A stretch of 64,000 bases of DNA from 40CM-2-70-7 sp035505915 (GTDB lineage Bacteria > Gemmatimonadota > Gemmatimonadetes > Gemmatimonadales > GWC2-71-9): contig DATJQI010000044.1 in NCBI GenBank assembly GCA_035505915.1, forward strand, positions 26,866 to 90,865, given 5' to 3'. Shown here one piece after another: positions 24,226-32,981 of this stretch. A program made the translations under genes and the position numbers. A model generated the notes under the pieces. The model did no database searches. It worked only from the letters and a program-made list of their open reading frames with translations, and was not told where the DNA came from. Numbering within the stretch: the first letter of the stretch is position 1; each line of letters starts with the position of its first letter.

Positions 24226-25466
24226 TCGGCGTGGAGGGCGGTGATCGGGTCGAGCCGGGCGGCTCGCGATGCGGGGTAGACGCCGAAGATCACGCCCACG
24301 CCGGCGCCCAGGCCGAGCGCCAGCGCCACCGACCAGAGCGTGATGCGGGCGGGCAGGGGGGTCGCGAGCTGGACCACCATCGCGAGGCCGCCGCCCGCCA
24401 GGAGTCCGGCGACGCCGCCCAGGAGCGCCAGCGTGACCGCTTCGGCCAGGAACTGATGCAGAATGTCGCGCCGCGTGGCGCCCATCGACTTCCGGATGCC
24501 GATCTCGCGGGTCCGCTCGTTCACGCTCATCAGCATGATGTTCATGATCACGATCCCGCCTACGACGATGCCGATGACCACGACCAGGGGAATCACGGTG
24601 AAGAGCACCTTGGTGAGGCTTTCCCAGAAGCTTACCAGGGCGTCCGCCGTGTCGACCGTGAAGTCGTCGGCCTGCGTGGGGCGCAGGCGATGGGCGATCC
24701 GCATCGCCTCCTCGGCGCGCTGCATCGCGGGGGTCACCGACGCCGCATCCGGCATCTTCACCGAGATGACGGTGGTCTGCCGGCGGCCGTAGAGCGCCTC
24801 GAAGGTGGAGTAGGGCATCATCACGAACCCGTCCCACGACTGGCCGAGCACGGTGCCCTTCTTGGCCACCACGCCCTTGACCGTGAACTGCTGCCCCCGG
24901 ATCCGGAGCTTCTGGCCCACCGCGCGGTTGGGGTCCCCGAACAGCTTGTCCGAGATGTCCCAACCCAGCTCGAGCACCGGCCGCCGCTCCTGGACGTCGA
25001 TGTCCGTGAGCGGCTCGCCGGCGGCGAACGTGTAGTCCTGGACCACCTGGAAGGGCGCGGTGACGCCGAACATCGCGACGTCGCCGACGGTCTTGTCCCG
25101 CCACACCACGTCCGCCTGGGGCGTGGGCCACCCGGACTGGAGGCCGACGGCCCACGCGTCGGGAATGGCGCGCTCCACCACCGGCACGTCTTCGGGGGCG
25201 ATGATGGGCCGGCGCTGGATGGCTTTCCACTCTTCGTCGTCGATCAGGCCGGCCGCGATGGGGGTGCGGCGGATCTGGAAGGCGTTCACGCCCACGATGG
25301 CGCCGCCGATCCGCTCTCGGACGTAGGCGTTCATCCCCTGGATGATGGCGACGACGGCGATGAGGAAGGCGACCGAGACGATGATGCCGAGCAGGGTGAA
25401 GAACGAGCGGAGCTTGTGGCTCCACGCCGCGTCGAGGGCCTGAGTGATGGCTTCGAGGAAATGCAT
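24222..25466 (-). CDS. MacB-type ABC permease, type B copy 2
   Basis: A 414-residue permease with the same layout: N-terminal helix (SFFTLLGIIVSVAFLIAVVAII), periplasmic domain, three C-terminal helices. Type B is recognised by NERTREIGIRKSMGATRRDILHQFLAEA and the end LDPITALHAE, matching the permease at 26737-27975. ATG 25466 follows a 30-bp gap after type A copy 1. A TAGCTT lies 10 nt upstream. It probably forms a heterodimer with the following type A protein. Confidence 0.9.
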   Translation of the reverse strand: MHFLEAITQALDAAWSHKLRSFFTLLGIIVSVAFLIAVVAIIQGMNAYVRERIGGAIVGVNAFQIRRTPIAAGLIDDEEWKAIQRRPIIAPEDVPVVERAIPDAWAVGLQSGWPTPQADVVWRDKTVGDVAMFGVTAPFQVVQDYTFAAGEPLTDIDVQERRPVLELGWDISDKLFGDPNRAVGQKLRIRGQQFTVKGVVAKKGTVLGQSWDGFVMMPYSTFEALYGRRQTTVISVKMPDAASVTPAMQRAEEAMRIAHRLRPTQADDFTVDTADALVSFWESLTKVLFTVIPLVVVIGIVVGGIVIMNIMLMSVNERTREIGIRKSMGATRRDILHQFLAEAVTLALLGGVAGLLAGGGLAMVVQLATPLPARITLWSVALALGLGAGVGVIFGVYPASRAARLDPITALHAE

Positions 25467-25496
25467 GTTCCGCTGAAAGCTACTACCGGCTACGGA

Positions 25497-26732
25497 CTAC
25501 TCGTAACGGAGCGCCTCCACCGGATCGAGCCGCGAGGCCTTGTTCGCCGGGTAGATGCCGAACAGCACGCCCGTGATGGCCGCCGCGAACAGCGCCACGA
25601 CGACGGACCCGAGCGGCACGTGGGCCGGCACCGGCGTCAGCAGGGCGAGCAGCCCCGCGATCACCGCGCCGCCGACCATCCCGACCACGCCGCCCACGAG
25701 GGTGAGGGTCGAGGCCTCCACCAGGAACTGCCAGAGGATTTCCCGCCGCGTCGCGCCCAGCGCCTTGCGGACGCCGATTTCCCGGGTGCGCTCGGTGACC
25801 GAGATCATCATGATCGCGATGACGCCCACGCCGCCGACCATCAGGCCCACGGACGACAGGGCGAACATCACCAGCCGGAACACCAGCGTCATGCTGTTGA
25901 GCTTCTCGAGGAACTTGTCCTGAGAGACGACGGCGAAGTTGTTGTCCTGGCCCGGGCGCAGGCCCCGCCGGAGCCGCATCGCCTCGGTGACGTCCTCCAT
26001 GGCCTGGGCCGTGGTGACGCCCGGCTTCGGCCCCACCAGGAAGTCCATCCATCCCTTCCAGTGCTGCACGTACTTCGCGAACGCCTCGTGCGGAATGATG
26101 GCCTGGGGCGAGGGCTGCCCCCCGAAGAGCTGCGGGGGCGGGTTGAAGACCCCGATCACGGTGTAGGGGACACCCTGGATGTGGATGCGTTGCCCCAGCG
26201 GATCCTGCCGGTCGAAGAGCAGCTCGGCGAGCTTGGTGTTGATCACCGCGACCGTGGCGCTCGCCTGATTCTCGAGGTCGGTGAACGACCGGCCCGGCGA
26301 CACGTCGCCGCCGGCCACGTTGGGCCAGGCGGCGCTGCGGCCCTGAATGCTCACGCTGCTCTGGGTCTTGTTCTCCCAGCGCACCTCGGCGTTCGAGCCC
26401 TCTTCCCAGGCCACCCACGCCACCGAGGGCACCGTGGCCACGACGCGGGCGTCCGCGACCGTGAGGGCGGGATTCCGCCGCCACGGGCTCATCTCGTCCG
26501 AGCCGTCCGAGATCACCACGCCCGCCTGCCAGAACCGGCCGACCCAGAACGTGGTCGGGCCCGACCGCTGCAGGGAGTCCGACACGCCCTTGTTGAACCC
26601 CGAGATGATCGCGCCGATCACCATCACCACCATCACGCCGATCGCGACCCCCAGGATGGTGAGGGCGGCCCGCGCCTTGGAGACGCGGAGCGATTCGAGC
26701 GCGATGCCGACGCCTTCGAGCAACGGGGTCAC
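25497..26732 (-). CDS. MacB-type ABC permease, type A copy 1
   Basis: A 411-residue permease: N-terminal helix (ARAALTILGVAIGVMVVMVIG), periplasmic MacB-PCD domain, three C-terminal helices with ERTREIGVRKALGATRREILWQFLVEASTLTLVGG and terminal LDPVEALRYE. Start GTG 26732, 4 bp after the type B copy 1 stop. It pairs by position with type B copy 1. Periplasmic domains of the A copies are much more diverged than their C-termini, suggesting different cargo or different partner contacts. Confidence 0.9.
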   Translation of the reverse strand: MTPLLEGVGIALESLRVSKARAALTILGVAIGVMVVMVIGAIISGFNKGVSDSLQRSGPTTFWVGRFWQAGVVISDGSDEMSPWRRNPALTVADARVVATVPSVAWVAWEEGSNAEVRWENKTQSSVSIQGRSAAWPNVAGGDVSPGRSFTDLENQASATVAVINTKLAELLFDRQDPLGQRIHIQGVPYTVIGVFNPPPQLFGGQPSPQAIIPHEAFAKYVQHWKGWMDFLVGPKPGVTTAQAMEDVTEAMRLRRGLRPGQDNNFAVVSQDKFLEKLNSMTLVFRLVMFALSSVGLMVGGVGVIAIMMISVTERTREIGVRKALGATRREILWQFLVEASTLTLVGGVVGMVGGAVIAGLLALLTPVPAHVPLGSVVVALFAAAITGVLFGIYPANKASRLDPVEALRYE

Positions 26733-26736
26733 GGGG

Positions 26737-27975
26737 TCATTCCTGTCGCAGGGCGGTGATGGGGTCCAGGCGCGCGGCCCGGCTGGCCGGGTACACGCCG
26801 GCGACGATGCCGACGCCCGCGCCCAGGATCACGCCGGTGATGACGGACCACGGCGCCACGCTGGCCGGGAGCGGCGTCGCGGCGTTGATGATGACCGACA
26901 GCAGGATGCCCGTGAGGATCCCGACGCTCGCGCCCGCCACCGCGAGGGTCGCGGACTCGGCCAGGAACTGGCGCAGGATGTCGCGGCGCCGGGCGCCCAG
27001 CGACTTCCGCACGCCGATCTCCCGGGTCCGCTCGGCCACGGCCATCAGCATGATGTTCATGATGACGATGCCGCCCACCACGAGGGATACCGTGACGATC
27101 CCGGGGCCGACGGCGAACATGATTCTCGAGATGCCGTTCCAGAAATCGAGCACGCCCGCCGCCGTCTCCATGGCGAAGTTGTCGTCCTGGGAGGGCCGGA
27201 GGTGGTGCCGGGACCGCATGATCCCTTCCACCTGGTCCATCGCGGCGTTCATGCCCTCGACGGTCGTGGCCTTCACCATCACGGCGTCCACCACGTGCGG
27301 CGGATTGACGTCCCGCTGGATCGGCGACGTCGCCGGCGCCACCAGGAACTTGTCGAGCGACATCCCGAGCAGCGATCCCTGCTGCTCGATCACGCCGACC
27401 ACGAGGTAGGGCAGGCCCTGCACGCGCACCGTCTTGCCGATCGGGTCGACGCCCGCGAACAGCTTCTGGGCCAGGTCCCATCCCAGCACCACGACGGCGG
27501 AGCCGGCCTTGGCCTCCTGGGGACTGAAGGGACGTCCCTCGGCCAGGTTGTAATTCTTGATGGCGAAGTAGTCCGCGCCCGCGCCCTGCAGGTCGATGCC
27601 CTTGGCCACCTTCCCGCCGTACTCCACCGTGCCCTGGTCCTCGGAGAACCAGGACGTGAGGGCCGGCACGGTCAGGCCCTTGGATACCGCGTCGGCGTCG
27701 GCGAAGGTGATCCGGGGACGCCGGCGCCAGGCCCGCCAGACCGAGTCGGTGACGTTGAAGTTGATGTCGGGGCGCTGCCGGAGGTGGAACGTGTTCACGC
27801 CCACCAGGCTCCCGGCGAACTTGTCGGTCATGTACCGGTTCATCCCGTTCACGATCGACACCGCCGCGATCAGGAACGTGACGCCGATGAACACGCCGAT
27901 GACCGAGAAGGCGCTCTTCAGCTTCTGCGCCCGGATGGTCTGGAAGGCGAGCCGGATCGCTTCGTACAGCGGCAC
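26737..27975 (-). CDS. MacB-type ABC permease, type B copy 1
   Basis: A 412-residue permease directly after the ATPase gene (1-bp overlap, GTG start 27975). N-terminal helix SAFSVIGVFIGVTFLIAAVSIV, periplasmic domain, and three C-terminal helices with ERTREIGVRKSLGARRRDILRQFLAES, ending YPASRAARLDPITALRQE. The coupling helix region SLGARRRDIL is expected to contact the ATPase. It is the founding B member of the B-A-B-A series. Confidence 0.9.
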   Translation of the reverse strand: MPLYEAIRLAFQTIRAQKLKSAFSVIGVFIGVTFLIAAVSIVNGMNRYMTDKFAGSLVGVNTFHLRQRPDINFNVTDSVWRAWRRRPRITFADADAVSKGLTVPALTSWFSEDQGTVEYGGKVAKGIDLQGAGADYFAIKNYNLAEGRPFSPQEAKAGSAVVVLGWDLAQKLFAGVDPIGKTVRVQGLPYLVVGVIEQQGSLLGMSLDKFLVAPATSPIQRDVNPPHVVDAVMVKATTVEGMNAAMDQVEGIMRSRHHLRPSQDDNFAMETAAGVLDFWNGISRIMFAVGPGIVTVSLVVGGIVIMNIMLMAVAERTREIGVRKSLGARRRDILRQFLAESATLAVAGASVGILTGILLSVIINAATPLPASVAPWSVITGVILGAGVGIVAGVYPASRAARLDPITALRQE

Positions 27976-28706
27976 TAGGCGGCCTGCTTCTGGTCGCTGT
28001 GGATCAGTCCGTCCCGCAGCGTCACCACGCGGTCCGCGTTGGCGGCGATGTCCGGCTCGTGCGTCACCATCACCACGGTCTGGCCCTGGCGGTGCAGCTC
28101 CTTGAAGAGCCCCATGATCTCATTCGAGGTGGCCGAGTCGAGGTTCCCGGTCGGCTCGTCCGCCAGCAGGATCGACGGGTCGTTCACGAGCGCGCGGGCG
28201 ATGGCCACCCGCTGCCGCTGGCCGCCCGACAGCTCGTTGGGCCGGTGCGTCATCCGGTCGCCCAGCCCGACGCGCGTCAGCGCGTCCGCCGCCTTGGCCC
28301 GCCGCTCGGCGGACCGCATGCCGGCGTACACCAGCGGGAGCTCGACGTTGTGGAGCGCGTCGGCGCGGGGCAGGAGGTTGAAGGTCTGAAAGACGAACCC
28401 GATCTCCTTGTTCCGGATCCGGGCCAGCGCGTCGTCCGCCAGGTCGGAGACCTTCTGGCCGTTCAGCCAGTACTCCCCGGACGTGGGCGTGTCGAGGCAG
28501 CCGACGAGGTTCATGAACGTCGACTTGCCGGAGCCGGACGGCCCCATCACCGCCACGTACTCGTTCCGGCGGATCTGCAGCGAAACCCCGCGCAGCGCGC
28601 GCACCAGCTCCGTGCCCATCTGGTATTCGCGCGCCAGCTTGTGCGTCAGGATGACGATGTCGGGGAGGGGCGTGTCCCCGGTGCGGAACTCCTGGTGCGT
28701 CGTCAC
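27975..28706 (-). CDS. MacB/LolD-type ABC transporter ATPase
   Basis: A 243-residue ATPase. Walker A is GPSGSGKST, the Q-loop is VFQTFNLLPR, the signature is NELSGGQRQRVAIARAL, Walker B with D-loop is ILLADEPTGNLDSATS and the switch histidine is in VMVTHEPD. The LLADEPTGNLDS form is typical of MacB/LolD/FtsE. It is the only ATPase for four permeases. Start GTG 28706 overlaps the end of the membrane fusion protein gene by 4 bp. Confidence 0.95.
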   Translation of the reverse strand: MTTHQEFRTGDTPLPDIVILTHKLAREYQMGTELVRALRGVSLQIRRNEYVAVMGPSGSGKSTFMNLVGCLDTPTSGEYWLNGQKVSDLADDALARIRNKEIGFVFQTFNLLPRADALHNVELPLVYAGMRSAERRAKAADALTRVGLGDRMTHRPNELSGGQRQRVAIARALVNDPSILLADEPTGNLDSATSNEIMGLFKELHRQGQTVVMVTHEPDIAANADRVVTLRDGLIHSDQKQAA

Positions 28707-29980
28707 GACGCCCTCCGCACGGCCCCCGTATCGCCGGGCACCTTGGTCCCGCGCACCGGCGAGCCGTCCTTGAGGTCGCGGATGGCCTGGTAGGGGCCGG
28801 CCACGATCGTCTCGCCGCCTTTCAGGCCGTCGAGCACTTCGAAGTACTGGTCGCCCGCGATGCCCACCTTCACCGGCCGGAAGGTCGCTTTGCCGTTGGT
28901 CACCACGAATACGCCTTCGGACTGCCCCTTCTTGGCGGTGCTCGTGTCGGCCGGATGGCCTTCGGTGGCCAGGGGTTTGTTGTCCCGCACCGTCAGCGCG
29001 ATGATCGGAATCGACAGCACCTGCTTCCGGGTGTCGGTGACGATCCGGGCCGTCGCCGACAGGTCGGGGCGGACGTTGGACGGCGGAGTCGTGAGCGTGA
29101 TCTCCACGTCGTAGTCCACGGCCTGCGTGTTCTGGCCCGTGGACACGCTGCTCGCGCCCGCCGGGAGCACCGAGCTGTCGGAGATCTTGGTGACGCGGCC
29201 CGCGAAGGTCGAGTCCGGGAACGCGTCGATGGATACCTCGACCGAGTCGCCGAGGTGGAGGCGCACCACGTCGGTCTCGTCCACCTGGACCAGGGTCTGG
29301 ATCACCGAGAGGTCGGAGATGGTCATCAGGAGCCCGACGTCCTTCGAAAAGCTCTGGGGCACCGCCACTTCGCCCACTTCCACCGCGAGGCGGGTGACCC
29401 GGCCGCTCATCGGGGCCACCAGGTGCGTCTTCCGCAGGTTGTCCTGCGCCGACTGCACGTTGGCGCTGCTCTGGTCCACCTGGTGATCGGCGGCGTTCAC
29501 GTTCGCCTCCGCCACGTCGTACGCGGTCTGGGCCTGCTCGAGCTGCTCGGTGGACACCAGGTTGGGATTCTGGGTGTGCAGCTCCTTGGTCCGGTTCAGC
29601 GCCCGCTCGGCCTGGTCGCGGTTGGCCTTGGCCTGGACCGCGAACGCCTGAGAGGACGCCAACGCCGCCTGCGCCTGCTGGACCGCGGCCTCATAGACCG
29701 TCGGATCGATCTGGAGCAGGAACTGCCCCTTGGTCACCCAGTCGCCTTCCTTCACCGCGATGTCCGTGATCCGGCCGGTGATGTCGGCGGAGATGTCCAC
29801 CTTCTTCTTGGGCTGGATCTTGCCGCTCGCGGTCACCGCGGCGACGAGATCCCGGCGGCCGACCGTGTCCATGCGGACCTCCACGCCCTTGTCCCCCTTG
29901 GCGCTGGCGGAGAGCACGATCAGGCCGATCAGCAGCACCCCCCCGCCGATCCCCAGCAGCACCTTCCCCTTTTTCGACAT
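28703..29980 (-). CDS. Membrane fusion protein (MacA/HlyD family)
   Basis: A 425-residue periplasmic adaptor. N-terminal membrane anchor (about 6-26, LLGIGGGVLLIGLIVLSAS), a split lipoyl domain (SADITGRITDIAVKEGDWVTKGQ and LRKTHLVAPMSGRVTRLAVEVGEVA), a coiled-coil hairpin of about 100 residues between them rich in Ala and Gln, then beta-barrel and membrane-proximal domains. It links the inner-membrane ABC transporter with the TolC-like channel. An AAAGGA Shine-Dalgarno precedes ATG 29980. It lies 18 bp after the TolC-family gene. Confidence 0.93.
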   Translation of the reverse strand: MSKKGKVLLGIGGGVLLIGLIVLSASAKGDKGVEVRMDTVGRRDLVAAVTASGKIQPKKKVDISADITGRITDIAVKEGDWVTKGQFLLQIDPTVYEAAVQQAQAALASSQAFAVQAKANRDQAERALNRTKELHTQNPNLVSTEQLEQAQTAYDVAEANVNAADHQVDQSSANVQSAQDNLRKTHLVAPMSGRVTRLAVEVGEVAVPQSFSKDVGLLMTISDLSVIQTLVQVDETDVVRLHLGDSVEVSIDAFPDSTFAGRVTKISDSSVLPAGASSVSTGQNTQAVDYDVEITLTTPPSNVRPDLSATARIVTDTRKQVLSIPIIALTVRDNKPLATEGHPADTSTAKKGQSEGVFVVTNGKATFRPVKVGIAGDQYFEVLDGLKGGETIVAGPYQAIRDLKDGSPVRGTKVPGDTGAVRRAS

Positions 29981-29998
29981 GTCTATTCGGTCCTTTGG

Positions 29999-31474
29999 TT
30001 AGTGCAACGGCCGGCCCACCGCGGCTTCGAGCGCGGCACGGGCCTTATGGTAGTTGTAGACCGCGCTGACATAGTCGGTCTCGGCCTTGATGGCGGTGAC
30101 CTGGGCGTTCACCACGTCCAGGAACGTCCCCGAACCCACCCGGTACCGGTCGGTGGCCAGCTTGAGCTGATCCTGGGCCGCGGTGCGGTTCGTGTCCTGG
30201 ATCGCGATCGTCTGATACGCCGTCGCGAGGGTCAAGTACCCGTTCGACACCTGCGTGCGCAGCGCGAGCGACTGCGCGCGCGCCGCCTGATCCGCCTGCT
30301 CCTGGTTCGCCTTGGCCTGCGACACCTGGAGCGGCTGCTGGAAGTTGCTCCAGAGGGGAATGGAAATCCGGAGCTGCGCCTGGAACGGCTGGCGGGTGAA
30401 GTTGAACGGATACTGGTTGTTCTGGCTGATCATCGCCTGCTCCTGCGCCGCGCCGAACAGGAGATTCCCGCATCCCCCTTCGGGCGCGAGCCCGGCGTGG
30501 ACCCGAATGGTGTCGTTGTCCTGGCAGGCCAGGTAGTTCGCGTTTCCGGACAACTGCGCGCTCGTGATCAGCGGGTCCAGGTTGTTGAACCGCTGCGTGA
30601 ACCCGGACCAGCTCGCCGACAGACTCACCGACGGCCCGTAGGCCGCGGTGCTCGCGCGCACGCTCCATTTCGCCGCCGTCGCGCGGGCCTCGAAGGCCTG
30701 CAGCGCCGGGTTCTGCGCCTGCGCCATCGCGAGCAGGTCGTCCAGCGACCAGGTCGGCTCCGTCACCGGAAACGAGTCCGACAGCGTGACCGACTTGAGG
30801 TCCACCGGCGCCGCCACGCCCATCTGCTCGAAGAGCTTCAGCTTCTGCACCAGCACGTCCGTCTGCGCCTGCAGGAGCGCCACCTCGGCCTGGCCGCGGG
30901 CCACCTGGGCCTGGCGCACGTCGAGCAGCGTCCCCGAGCCGACCGCGAACTTGGCCTGGGCCAGCTTGAGCGCTTCGTCGGCGCTCTCCAGCTGCTTCTC
31001 GGTGACCGCCGCGTTGTCCCGCGACTGCAGGGCGGTGAGGTACTGCTGGGTCACGTTGTTCACCAGCGCCGCCCGGGCACCCACGATGTCGGCGTCCACC
31101 GCGTCGGCGTTCGCGTGCTGCTGGCCCGGCGCCGCCAGCGTCTGGCCGGAGAGCTGCCATTGCAGGCTGAGGCTGTAGTCCGAGCTCGAGGTCGACACCG
31201 GCTGCGAGAAGCTGGTGGAAAGGAAATTCTGCGAGCCGGGCCCGCTGTAGCCGATGCCGCCCGACAGATTCGCGGTCGGAATGAGCAGGTTGGCCCAGGC
31301 GCTCCGCGCGCCCCACAAGGACGCGGTGCGGGTCGCGAGCGTCTGGCGATAGGCGGGATTGTTGTCGCGCGCGATGGCGATCGCGTCCGCCAGCGAAAGC
31401 GAAGCGGGCACCGATTGGGCCAGGGCCAGCGCCGGGCAGACGGCGAGCCCGACGGCGAAGAACGTCTTACGCAT
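29999..31474 (-). CDS. TolC-family outer membrane efflux protein
   Basis: A 491-residue protein with signal peptide MRKTFFAVGLAVCPALALAQS and two OEP repeats of long alpha-helical hairpins (ALVNNVTQQYLTALQSRDNAAVTEKQLESADEALKLAQAKF; second repeat ATAYQTIAIQDTNRTAAQDQLKLATDRYRVG). The recurring YRVGSGTFLDVVNAQ and FAVGSGTLLDVRQAQ patterns are the family hallmark. It is the first gene of the efflux transcription unit; AAGGA lies 8 nt before ATG 31474. Confidence 0.94.
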   Translation of the reverse strand: MRKTFFAVGLAVCPALALAQSVPASLSLADAIAIARDNNPAYRQTLATRTASLWGARSAWANLLIPTANLSGGIGYSGPGSQNFLSTSFSQPVSTSSSDYSLSLQWQLSGQTLAAPGQQHANADAVDADIVGARAALVNNVTQQYLTALQSRDNAAVTEKQLESADEALKLAQAKFAVGSGTLLDVRQAQVARGQAEVALLQAQTDVLVQKLKLFEQMGVAAPVDLKSVTLSDSFPVTEPTWSLDDLLAMAQAQNPALQAFEARATAAKWSVRASTAAYGPSVSLSASWSGFTQRFNNLDPLITSAQLSGNANYLACQDNDTIRVHAGLAPEGGCGNLLFGAAQEQAMISQNNQYPFNFTRQPFQAQLRISIPLWSNFQQPLQVSQAKANQEQADQAARAQSLALRTQVSNGYLTLATAYQTIAIQDTNRTAAQDQLKLATDRYRVGSGTFLDVVNAQVTAIKAETDYVSAVYNYHKARAALEAAVGRPLH

Positions 31475-31623
31475 TGGGGGGTCCTTGCAGTCCAGGTCTT
31501 AGAGTCATCGCGTCCTACGCGCCGGAGTGGCAGGGGGTTTCGGCCCGCGAAACGGGCCGTCCGGCCGTTGTGGCGCTCTCCCACAACCTAGCGACCCCGC
31601 CCCCCGCCTTGGCAGGGGCCGGG
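31475..31623 (-). promoter_or_regulatory. Upstream region of the efflux operon
   Basis: A 149-bp gap that must hold the operon promoter (minus strand) and the end of the 31624 gene transcript. A hairpin CGGCCCG / CGGGCCG (31541-31547, 31553-31559, loop CGAAA) is seen, plus GC-rich imperfect complementarity around 31600-31625 next to the upstream stop. No convincing -35/-10 pair could be picked by eye. Confidence 0.3.
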
Positions 31624-32247
31624 CTAACGAACCTGGCGCTCCGCGGTGAGATGGAGGCGGGGAATCTCGACTTTCGCGATTCGGCCCGCGGCGTCGGTCC
31701 AGATGGTCACGGTGCCCAGCCGCGCTCCCTCCGCCGTGGTGCGGCGCAGCTCTCCGACCGCGCCCAGATCCTTGAGGGTCCAGGTCTCCTGCACGCCGGC
31801 CCGGGGAAAGATGACCGGAAGGCGGTGCCACCCGGCGGTGGCCCGCCAGGCCACCACGGCGAACAGCGAGAACACCGAATCGTCCACGATCGCGCTGCCG
31901 CCCGGGTCCGGGACCTCCCGCGCCCGCTCCTCGTTCCGGGACACGTACCGCAGGGTGAAGCGCCGGCGCCCGACCTGTCCCAGGATGTGCGTCGGCGCGT
32001 TGGGGTCGCCGGCGTCGAGCTGCACCTTCACCGCCGCGGTGTCCGCGCCCACCTGCACGATCGACGAGAGCTGCACGATGGGCCGGCTCCGGTCGTACCG
32101 CACCGCGGCGTCCAGAATCCACCCGCCCGTGGTCGGATCGGGGGCGAGGTGGAACGTTTCCCGTGCGACGGGGGTGCTGTCCTGGCGGATGATCAGCGCC
32201 CCGGAGTCCGGAGTCTGGGCCGCGACGAGCAGGAGGAGCGGGATCAC
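31624..32247 (-). CDS. Hypothetical exported protein
   Basis: A 207-residue protein. Its N-terminus from GTG 32247 reads VIPLLLLVAAQTPDSG, a short signal peptide with likely cleavage after VAA. The rest is beta-strand rich with repeated RDSTPVARETFHLAPD, FTLRYVSRNEERAREV and GTVTIWTDAAGRIAKVEIP, resembling a DUF-type periplasmic lipid-binding or outer-membrane lipoprotein-related beta fold, but no family can be named safely. It is coupled to the creatininase-like gene (GTGA overlap 32244-32247). Confidence 0.65.
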   Translation of the reverse strand: MIPLLLLVAAQTPDSGALIIRQDSTPVARETFHLAPDPTTGGWILDAAVRYDRSRPIVQLSSIVQVGADTAAVKVQLDAGDPNAPTHILGQVGRRRFTLRYVSRNEERAREVPDPGGSAIVDDSVFSLFAVVAWRATAGWHRLPVIFPRAGVQETWTLKDLGAVGELRRTTAEGARLGTVTIWTDAAGRIAKVEIPRLHLTAERQVR

Positions 32248-32981
32248 GCTGCGGAACCTCCCAGAACTCGCGTGGTGATGCCGTCCCGGATCATCTTATA
32301 GACCCGGGCGCCCTTTTCGGCGGTGGCCAGCGTCGGCCGGCCGACCGACCCGGGGCCCGCGGCGGGAATCGACGCGCTGCCGCGCCGGTAGCGTGCCAGC
32401 GCCCGGGGCTCGAGTGAGTAGTCCTGCGCCAGCTCCATCCGCACCAGCTCCGGCGCCAGGTGGAGCAGCAGGGACGTGTCGAGCTCGCCCCCGTGCACCG
32501 GCCCGTCGGGGTCGTCGAGGAGATCGGTGAAGTCCATCGAGAAGATGTCCACGGTGAAGACGCGGGCCGTCCGGGTCCGGAGGGTCGACAGCGCCTCCTG
32601 GTGCGGGTCGTGCCCGTGCGCCGTGAGAATCACGAAGGTCTCCACACCTCCCTCTTCCCAGACCGTCAGCAGGTCGTTCATCTGGCGGTGGAGCGTCTTG
32701 CGCCGCACCGCGGCGTTGCCCGGGACGGGGCGCTTGGTGACGGCGTTCACCCCGTACTCCACGGTGGGCGCCCGGAGGATCCCGAAATCCGCCGACAGGT
32801 CGTCGGCGAGGTGCTCGACGATGATGGAGTCGCAGCCGAGCGGGAGATGGGGGCCGTGCTGTTCGCACGTGCCGACCGGCACCAGGAGCCGGGGATCCCG
32901 GACCAGGAGCTCGCGGACGTGATCGGGCGTCAGGTGCTTGAGCGCGAGGGGAGGGCCACCCGGAGCGGCGGGTCCCGTCAC
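32244..32981 (-). CDS. Creatininase-family amidohydrolase
   Basis: A 245-residue protein of the creatininase/MftE superfamily. Metal-binding motifs are in VPVGTCEQHGPHLPLGCDS (the E-x-H-G-x-H-LPLG signature), ILTAHGHDPHQEAL (replacing the usual NGHGGN; here AHGHDPH) and VHGGELDTSLLLHLAP (the H-A-G-x-x-E-T equivalent). The family contains creatinine amidohydrolase, FAPy deaminase and mycofactocin peptidase. The substrate here is unknown. The change from NGHGGN to AHGHDPH is a notable departure. Start GTG 32981 is supported by GAGGA 5-6 nt upstream. Confidence 0.82.
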   Translation of the reverse strand: MTGPAAPGGPPLALKHLTPDHVRELLVRDPRLLVPVGTCEQHGPHLPLGCDSIIVEHLADDLSADFGILRAPTVEYGVNAVTKRPVPGNAAVRRKTLHRQMNDLLTVWEEGGVETFVILTAHGHDPHQEALSTLRTRTARVFTVDIFSMDFTDLLDDPDGPVHGGELDTSLLLHLAPELVRMELAQDYSLEPRALARYRRGSASIPAAGPGSVGRPTLATAEKGARVYKMIRDGITTRVLGGSAA

